Below are positions 37,770 to 47,274 of a stretch of DNA of 64,000 bases, in pieces; position 1 is the stretch's first letter, and each line of letters starts with the position of its first letter. The position numbers and the translations under genes are program-made. The notes beneath the pieces were generated by a model. The model saw only the letters and a program-made list of their open reading frames with translations, was not told the origin of the DNA and ran no database searches. The stretch is from Bosea sp. 685 (GTDB taxonomy: Bacteria; Pseudomonadota; Alphaproteobacteria; Rhizobiales; Beijerinckiaceae). Location: the NCBI RefSeq assembly GCF_031884435.1, contig NZ_CP134779.1, positions 2,790,001-2,854,000 on the forward strand, read 5' to 3'.

Positions 37770-38450
37770 ATGCCAGAGGTGATTTTCAACGGACCGGCCG
37801 GCCGGATCGAGGGCCGTTACCAGCCCGCCAAGAAGCGCGGCGCGCCGCTCGCGATCATCCTGCATCCGCACCCGCAGTTCGGCGGGACGATGAACAACCA
37901 GATCGTCTACAACCTGTTCTACACCTTCGTGAACCGGGGCTTTTCGGCGCTGCGATTCAATTTCCGCGGCGTCGGCCGCAGCCAGGGGCATTTCGACCAC
38001 GGTGCCGGCGAGCTCTCGGACGCGGCCGCGGCGCTCGACTGGATGCAGGCGCTCAACCCCGAGGCCAAGAGCTGCTGGATCACCGGCGTCTCCTTCGGCG
38101 CCTGGATCGGCATGCAGCTCCTGATGCGCCGCCCCGAAATCGAGGGCTTCATGTCGATCGCGGCGATGGCCAACCGCTATGACTTCTCCTTCCTGGCGCC
38201 TTGCCCCTCCTCTGGCCTGTTCGTGCACGGCTCGGAAGACCGCGTCGCGCCGGTGAAGGAGGTCATGGCGGTGATCGAGAAGGTGAAGACCCAGAAGGGC
38301 ATCCTGATCGAACATGCGGTGGTCGAGGGCGCCAACCATTTCTTCGACGGCCGTGTCGACCAGCTGATGGAGCAGGTCAGCGCCTATCTCGACCGCAATG
38401 TCGGCCCCGAGATCCCCAAGGAAGAGCGCGAGGCTCAGGAGCAGGAGTAG
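37770..38450 (+). CDS. Alpha/beta hydrolase (dienelactone-hydrolase-like)
   Basis: 226 residues from the ATG giving MPEVIFNGPAG, with AAGGCGAG upstream. Motifs: LAIILHPHPQFGGTMNNQIV, FNFRGVGRSQGHFDHG, a nucleophile elbow of form GVSFGAWIG (Ser), LFVHGSEDRVAP (acid) and the catalytic His in VEGANHFFDGR. A conserved cytosolic protein family in alphaproteobacteria without known substrate. It diverges from the suf operon and shares the intergenic region with the Irr-type site. Confidence 0.87.
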   Translation: MPEVIFNGPAGRIEGRYQPAKKRGAPLAIILHPHPQFGGTMNNQIVYNLFYTFVNRGFSALRFNFRGVGRSQGHFDHGAGELSDAAAALDWMQALNPEAKSCWITGVSFGAWIGMQLLMRRPEIEGFMSIAAMANRYDFSFLAPCPSSGLFVHGSEDRVAPVKEVMAVIEKVKTQKGILIEHAVVEGANHFFDGRVDQLMEQVSAYLDRNVGPEIPKEEREAQEQE

Positions 38451-38473
38451 TCCTCAGCTCCGACCGCCCCTCG

Positions 38474-38569
38474 CCATCATGCTCGCCCTTGTGGCGAGCA
38501 TCCATGTCTTGAATACCGCTCTCGACGAGTGAAGACGTGGATGGTCAGGACAAGCCCGACCATGACGGG
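38474..38569. repeat. Palindromic intergenic element upstream of tyrS
   Basis: Left arm CATGCTCGCCCTTGTGGCGA and right arm TCAGGACAAGCCCGACCATG are inverted copies of one sequence at most positions, with CATCCATGTCTT / AAGACGTGGATG as the inner stem. Resembles the dispersed hairpin repeats of Rhizobiales. Lies between the hydrolase stop and tyrS. Confidence 0.7.
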
Positions 38570-38655
38570 CGGCCCCGATCGGGCCATGATGGCTCGCCTG
38601 CCGCGCGATGGTTGCGAGCCATGCCAAACGAACCAGCCAGCCGATTGATCATGCC

Positions 38656-39918
38656 ATGACCAGCTTCAAATCAGACCTTCTCCATGTCCTCTCCGAGCGT
38701 GGCTACGTCCACCAGATCTCGGATCCCGAGGGCCTGGACGCTGCTGCGCTCAAAGGGCCAATCAGCGCCTATATCGGCTTCGACGCGACAGCGACCTCGC
38801 TTCACGCGGGCTCGCTGATCCAGATCATGATGCTGCACTGGATGCAGGCGACCGGCCACAAGCCGATCGCGCTGATGGGCGGCGGTACTTCGATGGTCGG
38901 CGATCCCTCCTTCAAGGAGGAGTCACGCAAGCTGCTGACGGTCGAGGACATCGAGCGCAACCTCACCGGTATCAAGCGCGTCTTCGCCAACTATCTCGAT
39001 TTCGGCGGCGAATCCTCGTCGACGAACTCTGCGACGATGATGAACAACGCCGACTGGCTGCTCGGGCTGAACTATCTCGAATTCCTGCGCGACGTCGGCC
39101 GACACTTCTCGGTCAACCGCATGCTGTCCTTCGACAGCGTCAAGACACGGCTGGAGCGCGAGCAATCGCTGTCCTTCCTCGAATTCAACTACATGATCCT
39201 GCAGGCCTATGACTTCGTCGAGCTGAACAAGCGCACGGGCTGCATCCTGCAGATGGGCGGCTCCGACCAGTGGGGCAATATCGTCAACGGCATCGACCTC
39301 GGGCACCGCATGAGCAATGTCCAGCTCTATGCCCTGACCTCGCCGCTGCTGACGACATCGTCTGGCGGCAAGATGGGCAAGACGGCCTCGGGCGCCGTCT
39401 GGCTCAACGCCGAACTCATGGGCGCCTATGATTTCTGGCAGTTCTGGCGCAACACCGAGGACGCTGATGTCGAGCGTTTCCTGAAGCTCTACACCACGAT
39501 GCCGATGGCCGAGATCGCCCGGCTTGCGGCGCTGGGCGGCGCCGAGATCAACGAGGCCAAGAAGATCCTCGCAACCGAGGTCACAGCCATGCTGCATGGC
39601 CGGGAGGCTGCCGAGGCGGCGTCCGAGACTGCGCGCAAGACCTTCGAGGATGGCGCGCTTGCAGACGATCTTCCCAGCGTCGCCGTGGCAAGGTCCGAGC
39701 TTGAGGCCGGTCTTGGCGTGCTGACCGCCTTCGTCAAAGCCGGCCTCGTGCCCTCGACCGGCGAGGCGCGGCGGCAGGTCAAGGCGGGCGGCCTTCGGGT
39801 CAATGACGCTGCCGTCACGGACGAGCGCGCAACGCTGACGCTCTCGGAGCTCTCGGGCGAAGGGGTGATCAAGCTGTCCTTCGGCAGGAAGAAGCACGTC
39901 CTGCTGCGGGCGCAGTAG
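38656..39918 (+). CDS. tyrS: Tyrosyl-tRNA synthetase
   Basis: 420 residues from the ATG giving [17 protein letters not shown]; a GTG/ATG further up (38,608) would add 16 residues. Class I synthetase motifs: HIGH-like ATSLHAGSL, the tyrosine-pocket [13 protein letters not shown] and [22 protein letters not shown]-like [10 protein letters not shown], and a C-terminal S4 domain ([19 protein letters not shown]). Its TAG stop is the first three bases of a dispersed repeat. Confidence 0.96.
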   Translation: MTSFKSDLLHVLSERGYVHQISDPEGLDAAALKGPISAYIGFDATATSLHAGSLIQIMMLHWMQATGHKPIALMGGGTSMVGDPSFKEESRKLLTVEDIERNLTGIKRVFANYLDFGGESSSTNSATMMNNADWLLGLNYLEFLRDVGRHFSVNRMLSFDSVKTRLEREQSLSFLEFNYMILQAYDFVELNKRTGCILQMGGSDQWGNIVNGIDLGHRMSNVQLYALTSPLLTTSSGGKMGKTASGAVWLNAELMGAYDFWQFWRNTEDADVERFLKLYTTMPMAEIARLAALGGAEINEAKKILATEVTAMLHGREAAEAASETARKTFEDGALADDLPSVAVARSELEAGLGVLTAFVKAGLVPSTGEARRQVKAGGLRVNDAAVTDERATLTLSELSGEGVIKLSFGRKKHVLLRAQ

Positions 39919-40017
39919 AGCATTTTCGAGCGAAGTGGACACCGGTTCGCGTGAAGACAATGCGATAAAACAAGGAGGCAGAGCATTTCCGCGATTCGGA
40001 GAAACGCGGAAATGCTC
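39916..40017. repeat. Dispersed palindromic repeat, copy 3
   Basis: Begins TAGAGCATTTTCGAGCGAAG at the tyrS stop, goes on with ACACCGGTTCGCGTGAAGAC and AAAACAAGG, and ends with a perfect hairpin GAGCATTTCCGCG / CGCGGAAATGCTC at 39,981-40,017. The end hairpin differs in sequence from the GAGCAATT type of copy 4 but occupies the same place. Confidence 0.8.
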
Positions 40018-40083
40018 GCAACATATCGGCCCAAAATGCGGGCTTTGGTTTCCGAAGAAGCCATCGCAACACTGGAAACGAGA

Positions 40084-40115
40084 ACGCCGGAGCGGGTATT
40101 AGACCGCTCCGGCGT
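40084..40115. terminator. Hairpin between tyrS and the AsmA-like gene
   Basis: Perfect stem ACGCCGGAGCGG / CCGCTCCGGCGT around 8 nt, with no clear T tract on either side. The genes converge here, so a two-way terminator or 3'-end-protecting hairpin is likely. Confidence 0.6.
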
Positions 40116-40122
40116 CGTGGCT

Positions 40123-43100
40123 TCAGCGCCCCGGCGCCGGGGCGACCTGCGGCTGCTGGATCGGCGAGCCGCCGAGCGGATCGACGAAGCGGCGCAGGAT
40201 GCCGGGTGCGAGCGCCGAGAGCGGATTGATCGTCATGGTCGGAGCGCTTGCGGCGCCCGATATCCGGAAGTTCACGGCGAACAACCCGCCATACTGACTG
40301 CCACCCCCGAGCAATGCGCCAACGACCGGCACCTGGGCGAAGGCGTTGTTGAGGGCGTAGCCCGGCACGAAAGTGCCGCCAATATCGACCCGATCCCGGC
40401 CATAATCGACATTGCCCTGCAAGGTGAAGCCGAGCTGCTGTCCCCAGATCACCATGTCGGACACATCGAACCGGCTGGCTGAGCGGCTGAAGACGGCCCT
40501 GAGCTTGGTGAAAGCGACTTCGCTGACGTCAATCCGCAGCGGCGCCGGCGCCGGCCCCGCGCCACCGGTTCGATCCCCAGCCGGCGCCGCTCCCGGCTGC
40601 TCGCCGACGACCCGGCGCAAAGCCGGCTCGTCACGCACGACGAAGTCGCGGAACAGCAATTCGCCGCCCTGGCGCGTATCGCTCGGCCCCATGCTCAGGA
40701 TGAGGTCGCCACCATAGGCGCGCCGGTAGAGATCGGCGAAGCGCAACAACGCGCCGCCATTCTCGGACTGGATGACGATTGCGCCCGGCGTATCGCCTTG
40801 TCGCCCCTGCTTGGCTGTGACTTCGGCCCGGCCGATCCGGCCCTGGAAGGCAAGCGCGCGCGTCTCGCCGCCGCGCTTCGACAGTTTGAGCGAAGCATTG
40901 CTGATTGCCTCGCTGTTGAAGCCGGTCAGGATCGGGACGTCGAGGTCGATATCGAGATCGCCGCCCTTGGCCGCATTCTTGTCGCCGCGCGCAGCTGGCC
41001 CCGACGCGCTCTGCAGGTCGCGGATGAAGGGGCGCACATCCGCCACAGCGCCGCGAATGACAAGCTTGGTCACATTGCCGTCGCGCTTGGCATCGACCTT
41101 GAGATTATCGCCCGGCGAGATCTTGAGCTGGGACAGCGTCGCGTTCTCGAAACCGTTCTGCTTATTCAGTTCGATCCGGCCCTTGATCAGGGCCGGCGCC
41201 GCGTCCAGCACGAAATCCTCAAGGTCGGGGCCATTGGCGTCGGCGACATAGCTGAAGCTCACACGCCCTGCCCGACCGGCCGCCTTGTTGAGGCCCGGAA
41301 TGACACCGTCGAGCGTCGCCTTGGTCAGATCGATCTCGACGCGCGGTGGCGTATCGACGCCCTTGCCCAGCGCCTTCGCCACCTTGACCTGAACAGGGCC
41401 GCCGATGCCGCTCTCAGGCCCTAGCCCGCGCCTCTGGCGCGCGGCGCTGTCGAGCTGCATGGACAAGCTCGCCTCGCCCTTGCCGTGGCTGTCCTGGCGA
41501 ACCTCGATCTGGCCGCGATCGCCACCGATGCGAGCCTCTCCCTTTATCAGCAAGCCGGCCTTGTCGAAGTTCCAGCTCAGATTGCCGCCTTCGAGCTTGT
41601 CGTTGCCGAGCATCACATCAGACGAAATATTGGACAGCGTGCCGACGCTCTGCACCACGACCTCGCTGGGCTTGGGGTCGTCGGCCAATGGCAAGTTGAT
41701 GACGGTCTTGAGGTCGGTCATGCCCTTGATCGCGGCAGGGTCGAGCGGTCCCGATGAGAAATCCTTCAGGGCCGGGAAGGTGAACAGCGCCATCAGCGCC
41801 TCCATCGGCCCCGTCGAGCGGAACGCCACGCGCGCCGGCGCTCGCTGCATCCAGGTCTCGGCCATGCTAAAGCTGCCCTCGCTCAGCATGAGTTGCCTGC
41901 CGCTGCCCAGATCAGCCGCAGCCTTGGCGATCTGGAGCTGCACCGTTCGCCCTGTCGTCTTGCCTGAGACGACACCGTCGACCAGCGGCGGAAGCCCAGG
42001 CCCGGGCAAATAGCGCACCTGATTGGCCTCGATGACAACGCTAAGTGCGCCATCGGGCAAGCCAGCCCCCTGCAGGAAACGGGCGTGATCCTCGGCCGGC
42101 AAATCGAGTTCGACCGCGAGACTCCCGATCCGGCCAGCCGCGAATTGCCGCGACAACGCGGTATGGACATCGGGCGAGGTCCAGCGCGGCCACAGTGCCA
42201 GCACGGCTCGGACATCGGAATCTGTGGCCTTGATCGAGAAGCGTTGTGTCGGCGATTCGCCGGTCTTCTGTACCAGCCCCGTCATCTCGGCCGTGATCGC
42301 GGGCCCCTTCACCGACATGGCGTCGATCCGCACCTCGTTCGAGCGCGGATCGAGCAGCAGATTGGCCTTCAGGTTGTCGATGGCGACAGGCGGCTCCTGA
42401 TCGACCCCAGGAATCTGGCCGGCAGCGTCCAGATCCAGCCTCCAGGCACCGTTCTCCTCGCGCAGCGTGCCGGCGCCCTTGAGCCGGGTCGCACCGGCAT
42501 TCAGCTCGCCCATCGATATCTGGAGTACGGAGAAATCATTCTCGCTCGCGACCTCGATATGGGCCGATTCGACGGCGATCGGCGCCAACGGCCCGCCCGG
42601 AAACTGGATGGTGCCCGGCAGCACGTCGATCCGGGCCGTGATCGCCTTCTGGCCGTCCGGCTTCTGGGTCAGCGTCGCGCGGCCCTTCAGCGGCAGGCCC
42701 TCGATGGTAATCCCGCCGCTACCGAAGGCGAGCGCCACGACCTCGGCGGGCTCGAAACGGACGATGTCGATATCGGCGCGCTGCGTACCGTCGGCCTCGC
42801 TCGACAGATCGACCGCGAGCTCCTTCCAGCGCTGCCCGGTGCGGCCCTTCGCGCTCAGCCGCGTCGTCCGCTCGCCCGTGCGTGTCAGGCTGATCTCGAC
42901 ATCCTCGAAACCGGCGCGTTGGCGCCCATCAGGGTCGATCAGCGACAGGCGGGCGCCATGCATGCCCGCCGTCTGCAGCGCACCGAGCAGGCCTTGGCCC
43001 TGCGCCAGCGTCGCGACCGCTCCCATGATGCCGGTGAAGGCGTTCCACTGGCCCGTATCGGGCAGCGTCGAGGCCGGCTGCACTTCGGCGGGAGCCGAAT

Positions 43101-43644
43101 CGGCATTGACAATCAGCGCCCCGTTCTTGTCGACGCCGAGGCGGACATTGACGCCGCGCAGATCGACCGAGACCAGTTTGATCTCCCCCAGCAACAGCGG
43201 AAGCGGCTCGTAGCCGAGCACGGCCTCGGGCGCGCGGATGACCGCGCCGCTGGTATGGCGAAACGTGACCTGCCTGACGCGCAGCTGCGAGTGGCCGTCG
43301 ATGCGGCCGAGTTCCGCGGCCGCCGCCTCGACTGTCCAGCCCGCGCCCAGTCTCTCCTCGATCGCGCCGGCGATGCGCCCCTCGAGGCCCGATAGCGGGA
43401 TCAAGCCCGTGACCAGAAGCGTCACGGCAGCGCCCGCCAGGGTCAGAACGGCGACGATGACTGCGACCGCGATCGTGACCAACCCGGCCTTCGCCCGCTT
43501 CTTCACAGCTGCGATGTCGCAGGCCTCCTGCGCGGCGGCAGTTGCCTCCGCCGGCGGGGTGCTCCCGTTCGCGTGCTGCTCTTGCAATGCCTGCGTCGTC
43601 CTGCGTTCGGGAAAGGCGTTTTCACGGGGGGTGGCCGTCAGCAC
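40123..43644 (-). CDS. AsmA/YhdP-like DUF3971 domain protein
   Basis: 1,173 residues. A charged N-terminal cytoplasmic tail of about 50 residues, one membrane segment (GLVTIAVAVIVAVLTLAGAAVTLLVTG), then a very long periplasmic part rich in beta strands, ending in the AsmA-like C-terminal region (FTLQGNVDYGRDRVDIGGTF, YALNNAFAQVPVVGALLGGG, YGGLFAVNFRISGAASAPTMTINPLSALAPG). Such proteins are thought to form bridge-like grooves that move phospholipids between inner and outer membrane. The tail of about 50 residues before the membrane segment is variable, so the start could be later. Confidence 0.87.
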   Translation of the reverse strand: MLTATPRENAFPERRTTQALQEQHANGSTPPAEATAAAQEACDIAAVKKRAKAGLVTIAVAVIVAVLTLAGAAVTLLVTGLIPLSGLEGRIAGAIEERLGAGWTVEAAAAELGRIDGHSQLRVRQVTFRHTSGAVIRAPEAVLGYEPLPLLLGEIKLVSVDLRGVNVRLGVDKNGALIVNADSAPAEVQPASTLPDTGQWNAFTGIMGAVATLAQGQGLLGALQTAGMHGARLSLIDPDGRQRAGFEDVEISLTRTGERTTRLSAKGRTGQRWKELAVDLSSEADGTQRADIDIVRFEPAEVVALAFGSGGITIEGLPLKGRATLTQKPDGQKAITARIDVLPGTIQFPGGPLAPIAVESAHIEVASENDFSVLQISMGELNAGATRLKGAGTLREENGAWRLDLDAAGQIPGVDQEPPVAIDNLKANLLLDPRSNEVRIDAMSVKGPAITAEMTGLVQKTGESPTQRFSIKATDSDVRAVLALWPRWTSPDVHTALSRQFAAGRIGSLAVELDLPAEDHARFLQGAGLPDGALSVVIEANQVRYLPGPGLPPLVDGVVSGKTTGRTVQLQIAKAAADLGSGRQLMLSEGSFSMAETWMQRAPARVAFRSTGPMEALMALFTFPALKDFSSGPLDPAAIKGMTDLKTVINLPLADDPKPSEVVVQSVGTLSNISSDVMLGNDKLEGGNLSWNFDKAGLLIKGEARIGGDRGQIEVRQDSHGKGEASLSMQLDSAARQRRGLGPESGIGGPVQVKVAKALGKGVDTPPRVEIDLTKATLDGVIPGLNKAAGRAGRVSFSYVADANGPDLEDFVLDAAPALIKGRIELNKQNGFENATLSQLKISPGDNLKVDAKRDGNVTKLVIRGAVADVRPFIRDLQSASGPAARGDKNAAKGGDLDIDLDVPILTGFNSEAISNASLKLSKRGGETRALAFQGRIGRAEVTAKQGRQGDTPGAIVIQSENGGALLRFADLYRRAYGGDLILSMGPSDTRQGGELLFRDFVVRDEPALRRVVGEQPGAAPAGDRTGGAGPAPAPLRIDVSEVAFTKLRAVFSRSASRFDVSDMVIWGQQLGFTLQGNVDYGRDRVDIGGTFVPGYALNNAFAQVPVVGALLGGGSQYGGLFAVNFRISGAASAPTMTINPLSALAPGILRRFVDPLGGSPIQQPQVAPAPGR

Positions 43645-43807
43645 TCGGACGTCAACGCCCGAATCCGGACGATGTTTCGGCGTCGCGCTCGAATCGGCAT
43701 CGATACGAATAAAAACATACTAGCGGCTGCGCCTGCGCGCGCCATATTGAAGCCAGGTGGCGGAGCGCTGCTCTTGCAGACCGAAGGCGACGAAAGGAAG
43801 GCGAAAC

Positions 43808-44272
43808 ATGGCATTGAGGCAAGGCGACAAAGCCCCCGATTTCACGCTCGCGCGGGATGGCGGCGGCACGCTTTCGCTCGCTGGCCTCAAGGGACGAAAG
43901 ATCGTCCTCTACGCCTATCCCAAAGACGACACACCGGGCTGCACCCTGGAGGCGATTGCGTTCAACGGCCTGCGCAAGGCCTTCGCTGACGCCGGCACGG
44001 AGATCGTCGGTATCTCGCCAGACCCGGTGAAGAGCCACGACAAGTTCAAAAAGAAGCACGGACTCGACTTCGCGCTCGCCGCCGACGAAACGCTGACCGC
44101 GCTGCAGGCCTATGGCATCTGGGTCGAGAAGAGCATGTATGGCCGCACCTATATGGGCGTCGAGCGCACGACCTTCCTGATCGACCAGGATGGCAAGATC
44201 GCCCGGATCTGGCCCAAGGTGAAGGTCGCCGGCCACGCCGACGAAGTCCTCGCCGCCGCCCAGGCGCTATGA
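43808..44272 (+). CDS. bcp: Bcp/PrxQ-type thioredoxin-dependent peroxiredoxin
   Basis: 154 residues from the ATG giving MALRQGDKAPDF, with GGAAGGCG upstream. The peroxidatic cysteine is in KDDTPGCTLEA. The resolving cysteine found five residues later in E. coli Bcp (GCTxxAC) is replaced by Ile (GCTLEAI), and no other cysteine occurs in the protein, so it should work as a 1-Cys enzyme. It reduces hydroperoxides in the cytoplasm. Divergent from the AsmA-like gene. Confidence 0.93.
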   Translation: MALRQGDKAPDFTLARDGGGTLSLAGLKGRKIVLYAYPKDDTPGCTLEAIAFNGLRKAFADAGTEIVGISPDPVKSHDKFKKKHGLDFALAADETLTALQAYGIWVEKSMYGRTYMGVERTTFLIDQDGKIARIWPKVKVAGHADEVLAAAQAL

Positions 44273-44376
44273 CACGGAACCGACAGGTGCGCCCTCGAAA
44301 AGCCAGGTAATTTGCGAAAGATTAACCTTAACTAACTCTAATGGCGGGATCGGCAGCGTAACATCCGGTCCCGCGT

Positions 44377-45723
44377 ATGACACAGTTCTCCTCTGCCCCC
44401 GCCCTTCCGGTCGCCGGGCTCTTCACCCACAAGACCTACACGATGCGCCGCGCGACGGTGTTTGCCGGCCTTGCCTGGCTGACCGTCACCACGGCCTGCA
44501 GCGGCGCCGCCGGCTGGTACATTCTCAGCAAGGACGACCTGGCGGCGCGGTTGATCACGCGCGAAACCACGCGCCAATACGCCTATGAGGACCGCATCAC
44601 CGTCCTGCGGGCGGATATCGACCGCCTGGCCAGCCGCGCGCTTCTCGACCAGGACGGCGTCGAGGCCCGCGTCGACGAGCTCGCGACCCGGCAGGCCGAA
44701 GTCGAATCGCGCCAGGCGCTCGTCACCGCGCTCGCCGACACGCTCCAGACCGGCGGCATCACCTCAAGCATCAAGGCCCCGCTGCGGCCCCGGATACTCA
44801 AGACGGAGGAGCCGATTCGTGCCTCGGGAATCACCAGCTTCGCGCCGATCATGCCGGCCAAGCCGATGCCGGCGCCAGACACCCCGAGCCTGCGCGGCGC
44901 CGAGACCGGCAAGGTGGACACCAACAAGACCGATGCCGGCAAGGCTGCTCCCTGGTTGTCGGGAGCCGGTGAACCCGAGCCCCAGCCCCCTGCCCAGCGG
45001 GTTGCGGCGGCGCTGACACGGCTGGACCGCGCCATCGCGACAACGGCAGGCGCGCAGCTTGCCGCGCTGAAGGACATGGATGAGAGCCTGGCCGATTCGC
45101 AGAAGCGCATGCACGGCGCGCTCGCTGAAATCGGCATCGACACCGACAAGATGAACCCGGTCGGCCCCGTGGCCGGTGGCACCGGCGGCCCCTTCGTGCC
45201 CTTCAAGATCGACCCGTCCAAGGGGCCGTTCGAGGCGACGCTGGATGCGCTGCAGCCGCGTATCGCCGCGGTTTTCCGCTTGCGCGGCCTCACCGAACAA
45301 TTGCCGCTCGCTCGGCCCATGGCCGGCGATGCCGATTTCACCTCGAATTACGGCTATCGCGTCGACCCTTTCACGCGTAGCCCGGCGATGCATACCGGCG
45401 TCGATTTCCGCGCCGAGGCTGGTTCGCCGATCCGCGCCACCGCACCGGGCAAGGTCATTGTCGCCGAATATAATGGCGGCTACGGCAATATGGTCGAGAT
45501 CGAGCACAGCAACGGCGTCAGCACGCGCTATGCTCATATGTCGGCGATCCTGGCCTCGGTCGGCCAGATCGTGACGACAGGCACGGTGATCGGCCGTGTC
45601 GGTACCACTGGTCGCTCGACGGGTCCGCATCTGCATTACGAGACCCGGATCAACGAGGAGCCGATGGATCCGACCCGCTTTCTGCGCGCCGGAGCCAAGC
45701 TCGCCGGACGGGCGACGCTCTAG
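44377..45723 (+). CDS. M23 family metallopeptidase (LytM domain)
   Basis: 448 residues. One membrane segment near residues 30-55 (FAGLAWLTVTTACSGAAGWYIL), a coiled-coil stretch (LRADIDRLASRALLDQDGVEARVDEL), a Pro/Lys-rich linker, then a complete LytM domain at about 320-440 with the zinc ligands in HTGVDFRAEAG and GPHLHYE and the catalytic His in RYAHMSAI. It should cut peptidoglycan cross-links or activate an amidase from the inner membrane. All metal ligands are present, so it is probably an active enzyme. Confidence 0.92.
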   Translation: MTQFSSAPALPVAGLFTHKTYTMRRATVFAGLAWLTVTTACSGAAGWYILSKDDLAARLITRETTRQYAYEDRITVLRADIDRLASRALLDQDGVEARVDELATRQAEVESRQALVTALADTLQTGGITSSIKAPLRPRILKTEEPIRASGITSFAPIMPAKPMPAPDTPSLRGAETGKVDTNKTDAGKAAPWLSGAGEPEPQPPAQRVAAALTRLDRAIATTAGAQLAALKDMDESLADSQKRMHGALAEIGIDTDKMNPVGPVAGGTGGPFVPFKIDPSKGPFEATLDALQPRIAAVFRLRGLTEQLPLARPMAGDADFTSNYGYRVDPFTRSPAMHTGVDFRAEAGSPIRATAPGKVIVAEYNGGYGNMVEIEHSNGVSTRYAHMSAILASVGQIVTTGTVIGRVGTTGRSTGPHLHYETRINEEPMDPTRFLRAGAKLAGRATL

Positions 45724-45788
45724 GATTTTTCGAGCCGGAGCGGAGCTCGGCCCGCGTGACGGCACCAAGCCGAACCCAGACGAAAACA

Positions 45789-45819
45789 AAATGGCCGGCC
45801 CTGCCAGGGCCGGCCATTT
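45789..45819. terminator. Terminator after the M23 gene
   Basis: AAATGGCCGGCCCTG / CAGGGCCGGCCATTT, perfect 15-bp arms around one base. A-rich on the left and T-rich on the right, so it can act from both strands between the convergent M23 and prfB genes. Confidence 0.75.
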
Positions 45820-45858
45820 CGCTTATTGGAGCAAGCTCGGCTCGAAACCGCCCATTCC

Positions 45859-45961
45859 TGAGCGTTTTCGAGCGAAGCGGTCGCCAGTTCGCGTGAAGAA
45901 AACGCGTCAAAACAAAGGGTTAGAGCAATTGCATGATCCAATTGGATCTGAAATTGCTCTA
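45859..45961. repeat. Dispersed palindromic repeat, copy 4 (complete form)
   Basis: Core at 45,859-45,918 (TGAGCGTTTTCGAGCGAAGC...GCGTGAAGAAAACGCGTCAA) followed by a nested palindrome 45,921-45,961: outer arms TAGAGCAATT / AAATTGCTCTA and a perfect inner 14-bp GATCCAATTGGATC. Its outermost CTA (45,959-45,961) is the TAG stop of prfB on the minus strand. Confidence 0.82.
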
Positions 45962-47087
45962 GTCGATGTCTTCGACCTCGACCTCGGTGCCATAGACCCG
46001 CTGCGCCAGCGAGGCTTCCATGAAAGGGTCGAGCGCGCCGTCGAGCACGTCGCTCGGGGCCGTCGAACTCACTCCCGTGCGCAGATCCTTCACCAGCTGA
46101 TAGGGCTGCAGCACATAGGAGCGGATCTGGTGGCCCCAGCCGATATCGGTCTTCGAGGCCTGCTCGGCATTGGCCTTGTCTTCGCGCTTCTTCAGCTCGA
46201 CCTCATAGAGGCGCGCGCGCAGCATGTCCCAGGCCTTGGCCTTGTTCTTGTGCTGCGATCGTTCCTGCTGGCACGAGACTGCGATGCCTGACGGGATATG
46301 GGTGATGCGGACAGCCGAATCGGTCGTGTTGATGTGCTGGCCGCCCGCGCCCTGCGCCCGGTAGGTGTCGATCCGGCAATCGGATTCGTTGATGTCGATG
46401 ACGATGCGGTCGTCGACAACGGGATAGACCCAGACCGAGGCAAAGGAGGTCTGCCGCCTGGCATTCGAATCGAACGGCGAGATCCGCACGAGCCGGTGCA
46501 CGCCCGATTCGGTCTTCAGCCAGCCATAGGCGTTGTGCCCCTTGAACTGCAGGGTCGCCGATTTGATGCCGGCGGTGTCGCCGTCCTGGTATTCCAGCGT
46601 CTCGACCTTGAGCTTGCGCCGCTCGCCCCAGCGCCGATACATCCGCAGCAGCATCTCGGCCCAATCCTGGCTTTCGGTACCGCCCGCGCCGGGATGGATC
46701 TCGAGATAGGTGTCGAGCATGTCGGCTTCGCCCGACAGTAGCGTCTCGACCTGCCGGCGCGCCGCCTCGGCCTCGACAGTCTTGATAGCGCCCTCGCCCT
46801 CGGTGATGGAGGCTTCATCCTCCTCCATCTCGCCGAGCTCGATCAGCGTCAGCGCGTCGTCGAGATCACGTTCGAGCTTGACGATGCCGTTGATCTGATC
46901 CTCGAGCGAGGTGCGCTCGCGCATCAGCTTCTGCGCGGTGTCGGCATCGTTCCAGAAATCGGGCCCCTCCGAGAGGGCGTTTAGTTCGGCGAGACGGCGT
47001 TGTGCTTGATCCCAGTCAAAGATGCCTCCTCAGCAGTCCAATCGACTGCTTGGCGTTGTCGAGCTGGGTCTGGATTTCAGGACGCAT
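45959..47087 (-). CDS. prfB: Peptide chain release factor 2 (programmed +1 frameshift)
   Basis: Releases polypeptides at UGA and UAA. The first 23 codons (MRPEIQTQLDNAKQSIGLL to RRHL) end at an in-frame TGA (47,016-47,018); a +1 shift at CTT-TGA-C continues into DWDQAQRRLAELNALSEGPDFWND and onward, giving 375 residues. Further down are the SPF-type region and the GGQ motif in GAGGQHINTTDSAVRI, which hydrolyses peptidyl-tRNA. The stop TAG is donated by a dispersed repeat. Confidence 0.96.
47016..47030 (-). promoter_or_regulatory. RF2 programmed frameshift site
   Basis: On the minus strand: AGGAGG CAT CTT TGA C. The internal Shine-Dalgarno-like AGGAGG sits three bases before the slippery CTT, as in the E. 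coli prfB site, and the in-frame TGA followed by C is a poor stop. Low RF2 gives more frameshifting and more RF2. Confidence 0.95.
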
Positions 47088-47274
47088 GGGCGTGTCAGAA
47101 CTTTCGCTGAAGCTTCTTGAAGTGAAGTGCTGAGATAGGGGTGAAAGCGCCGGCTGTAAACGCCCGACGGCGTCATGGCCGGCCTTGAGCCGAGCATCTC
47201 CTGCAAGAGCTTCCTGCTCCTGCAAGAGATTCCCGGGCTTGCGCTTCACCTCACCCAAGAATGAGGTGTCCGGG

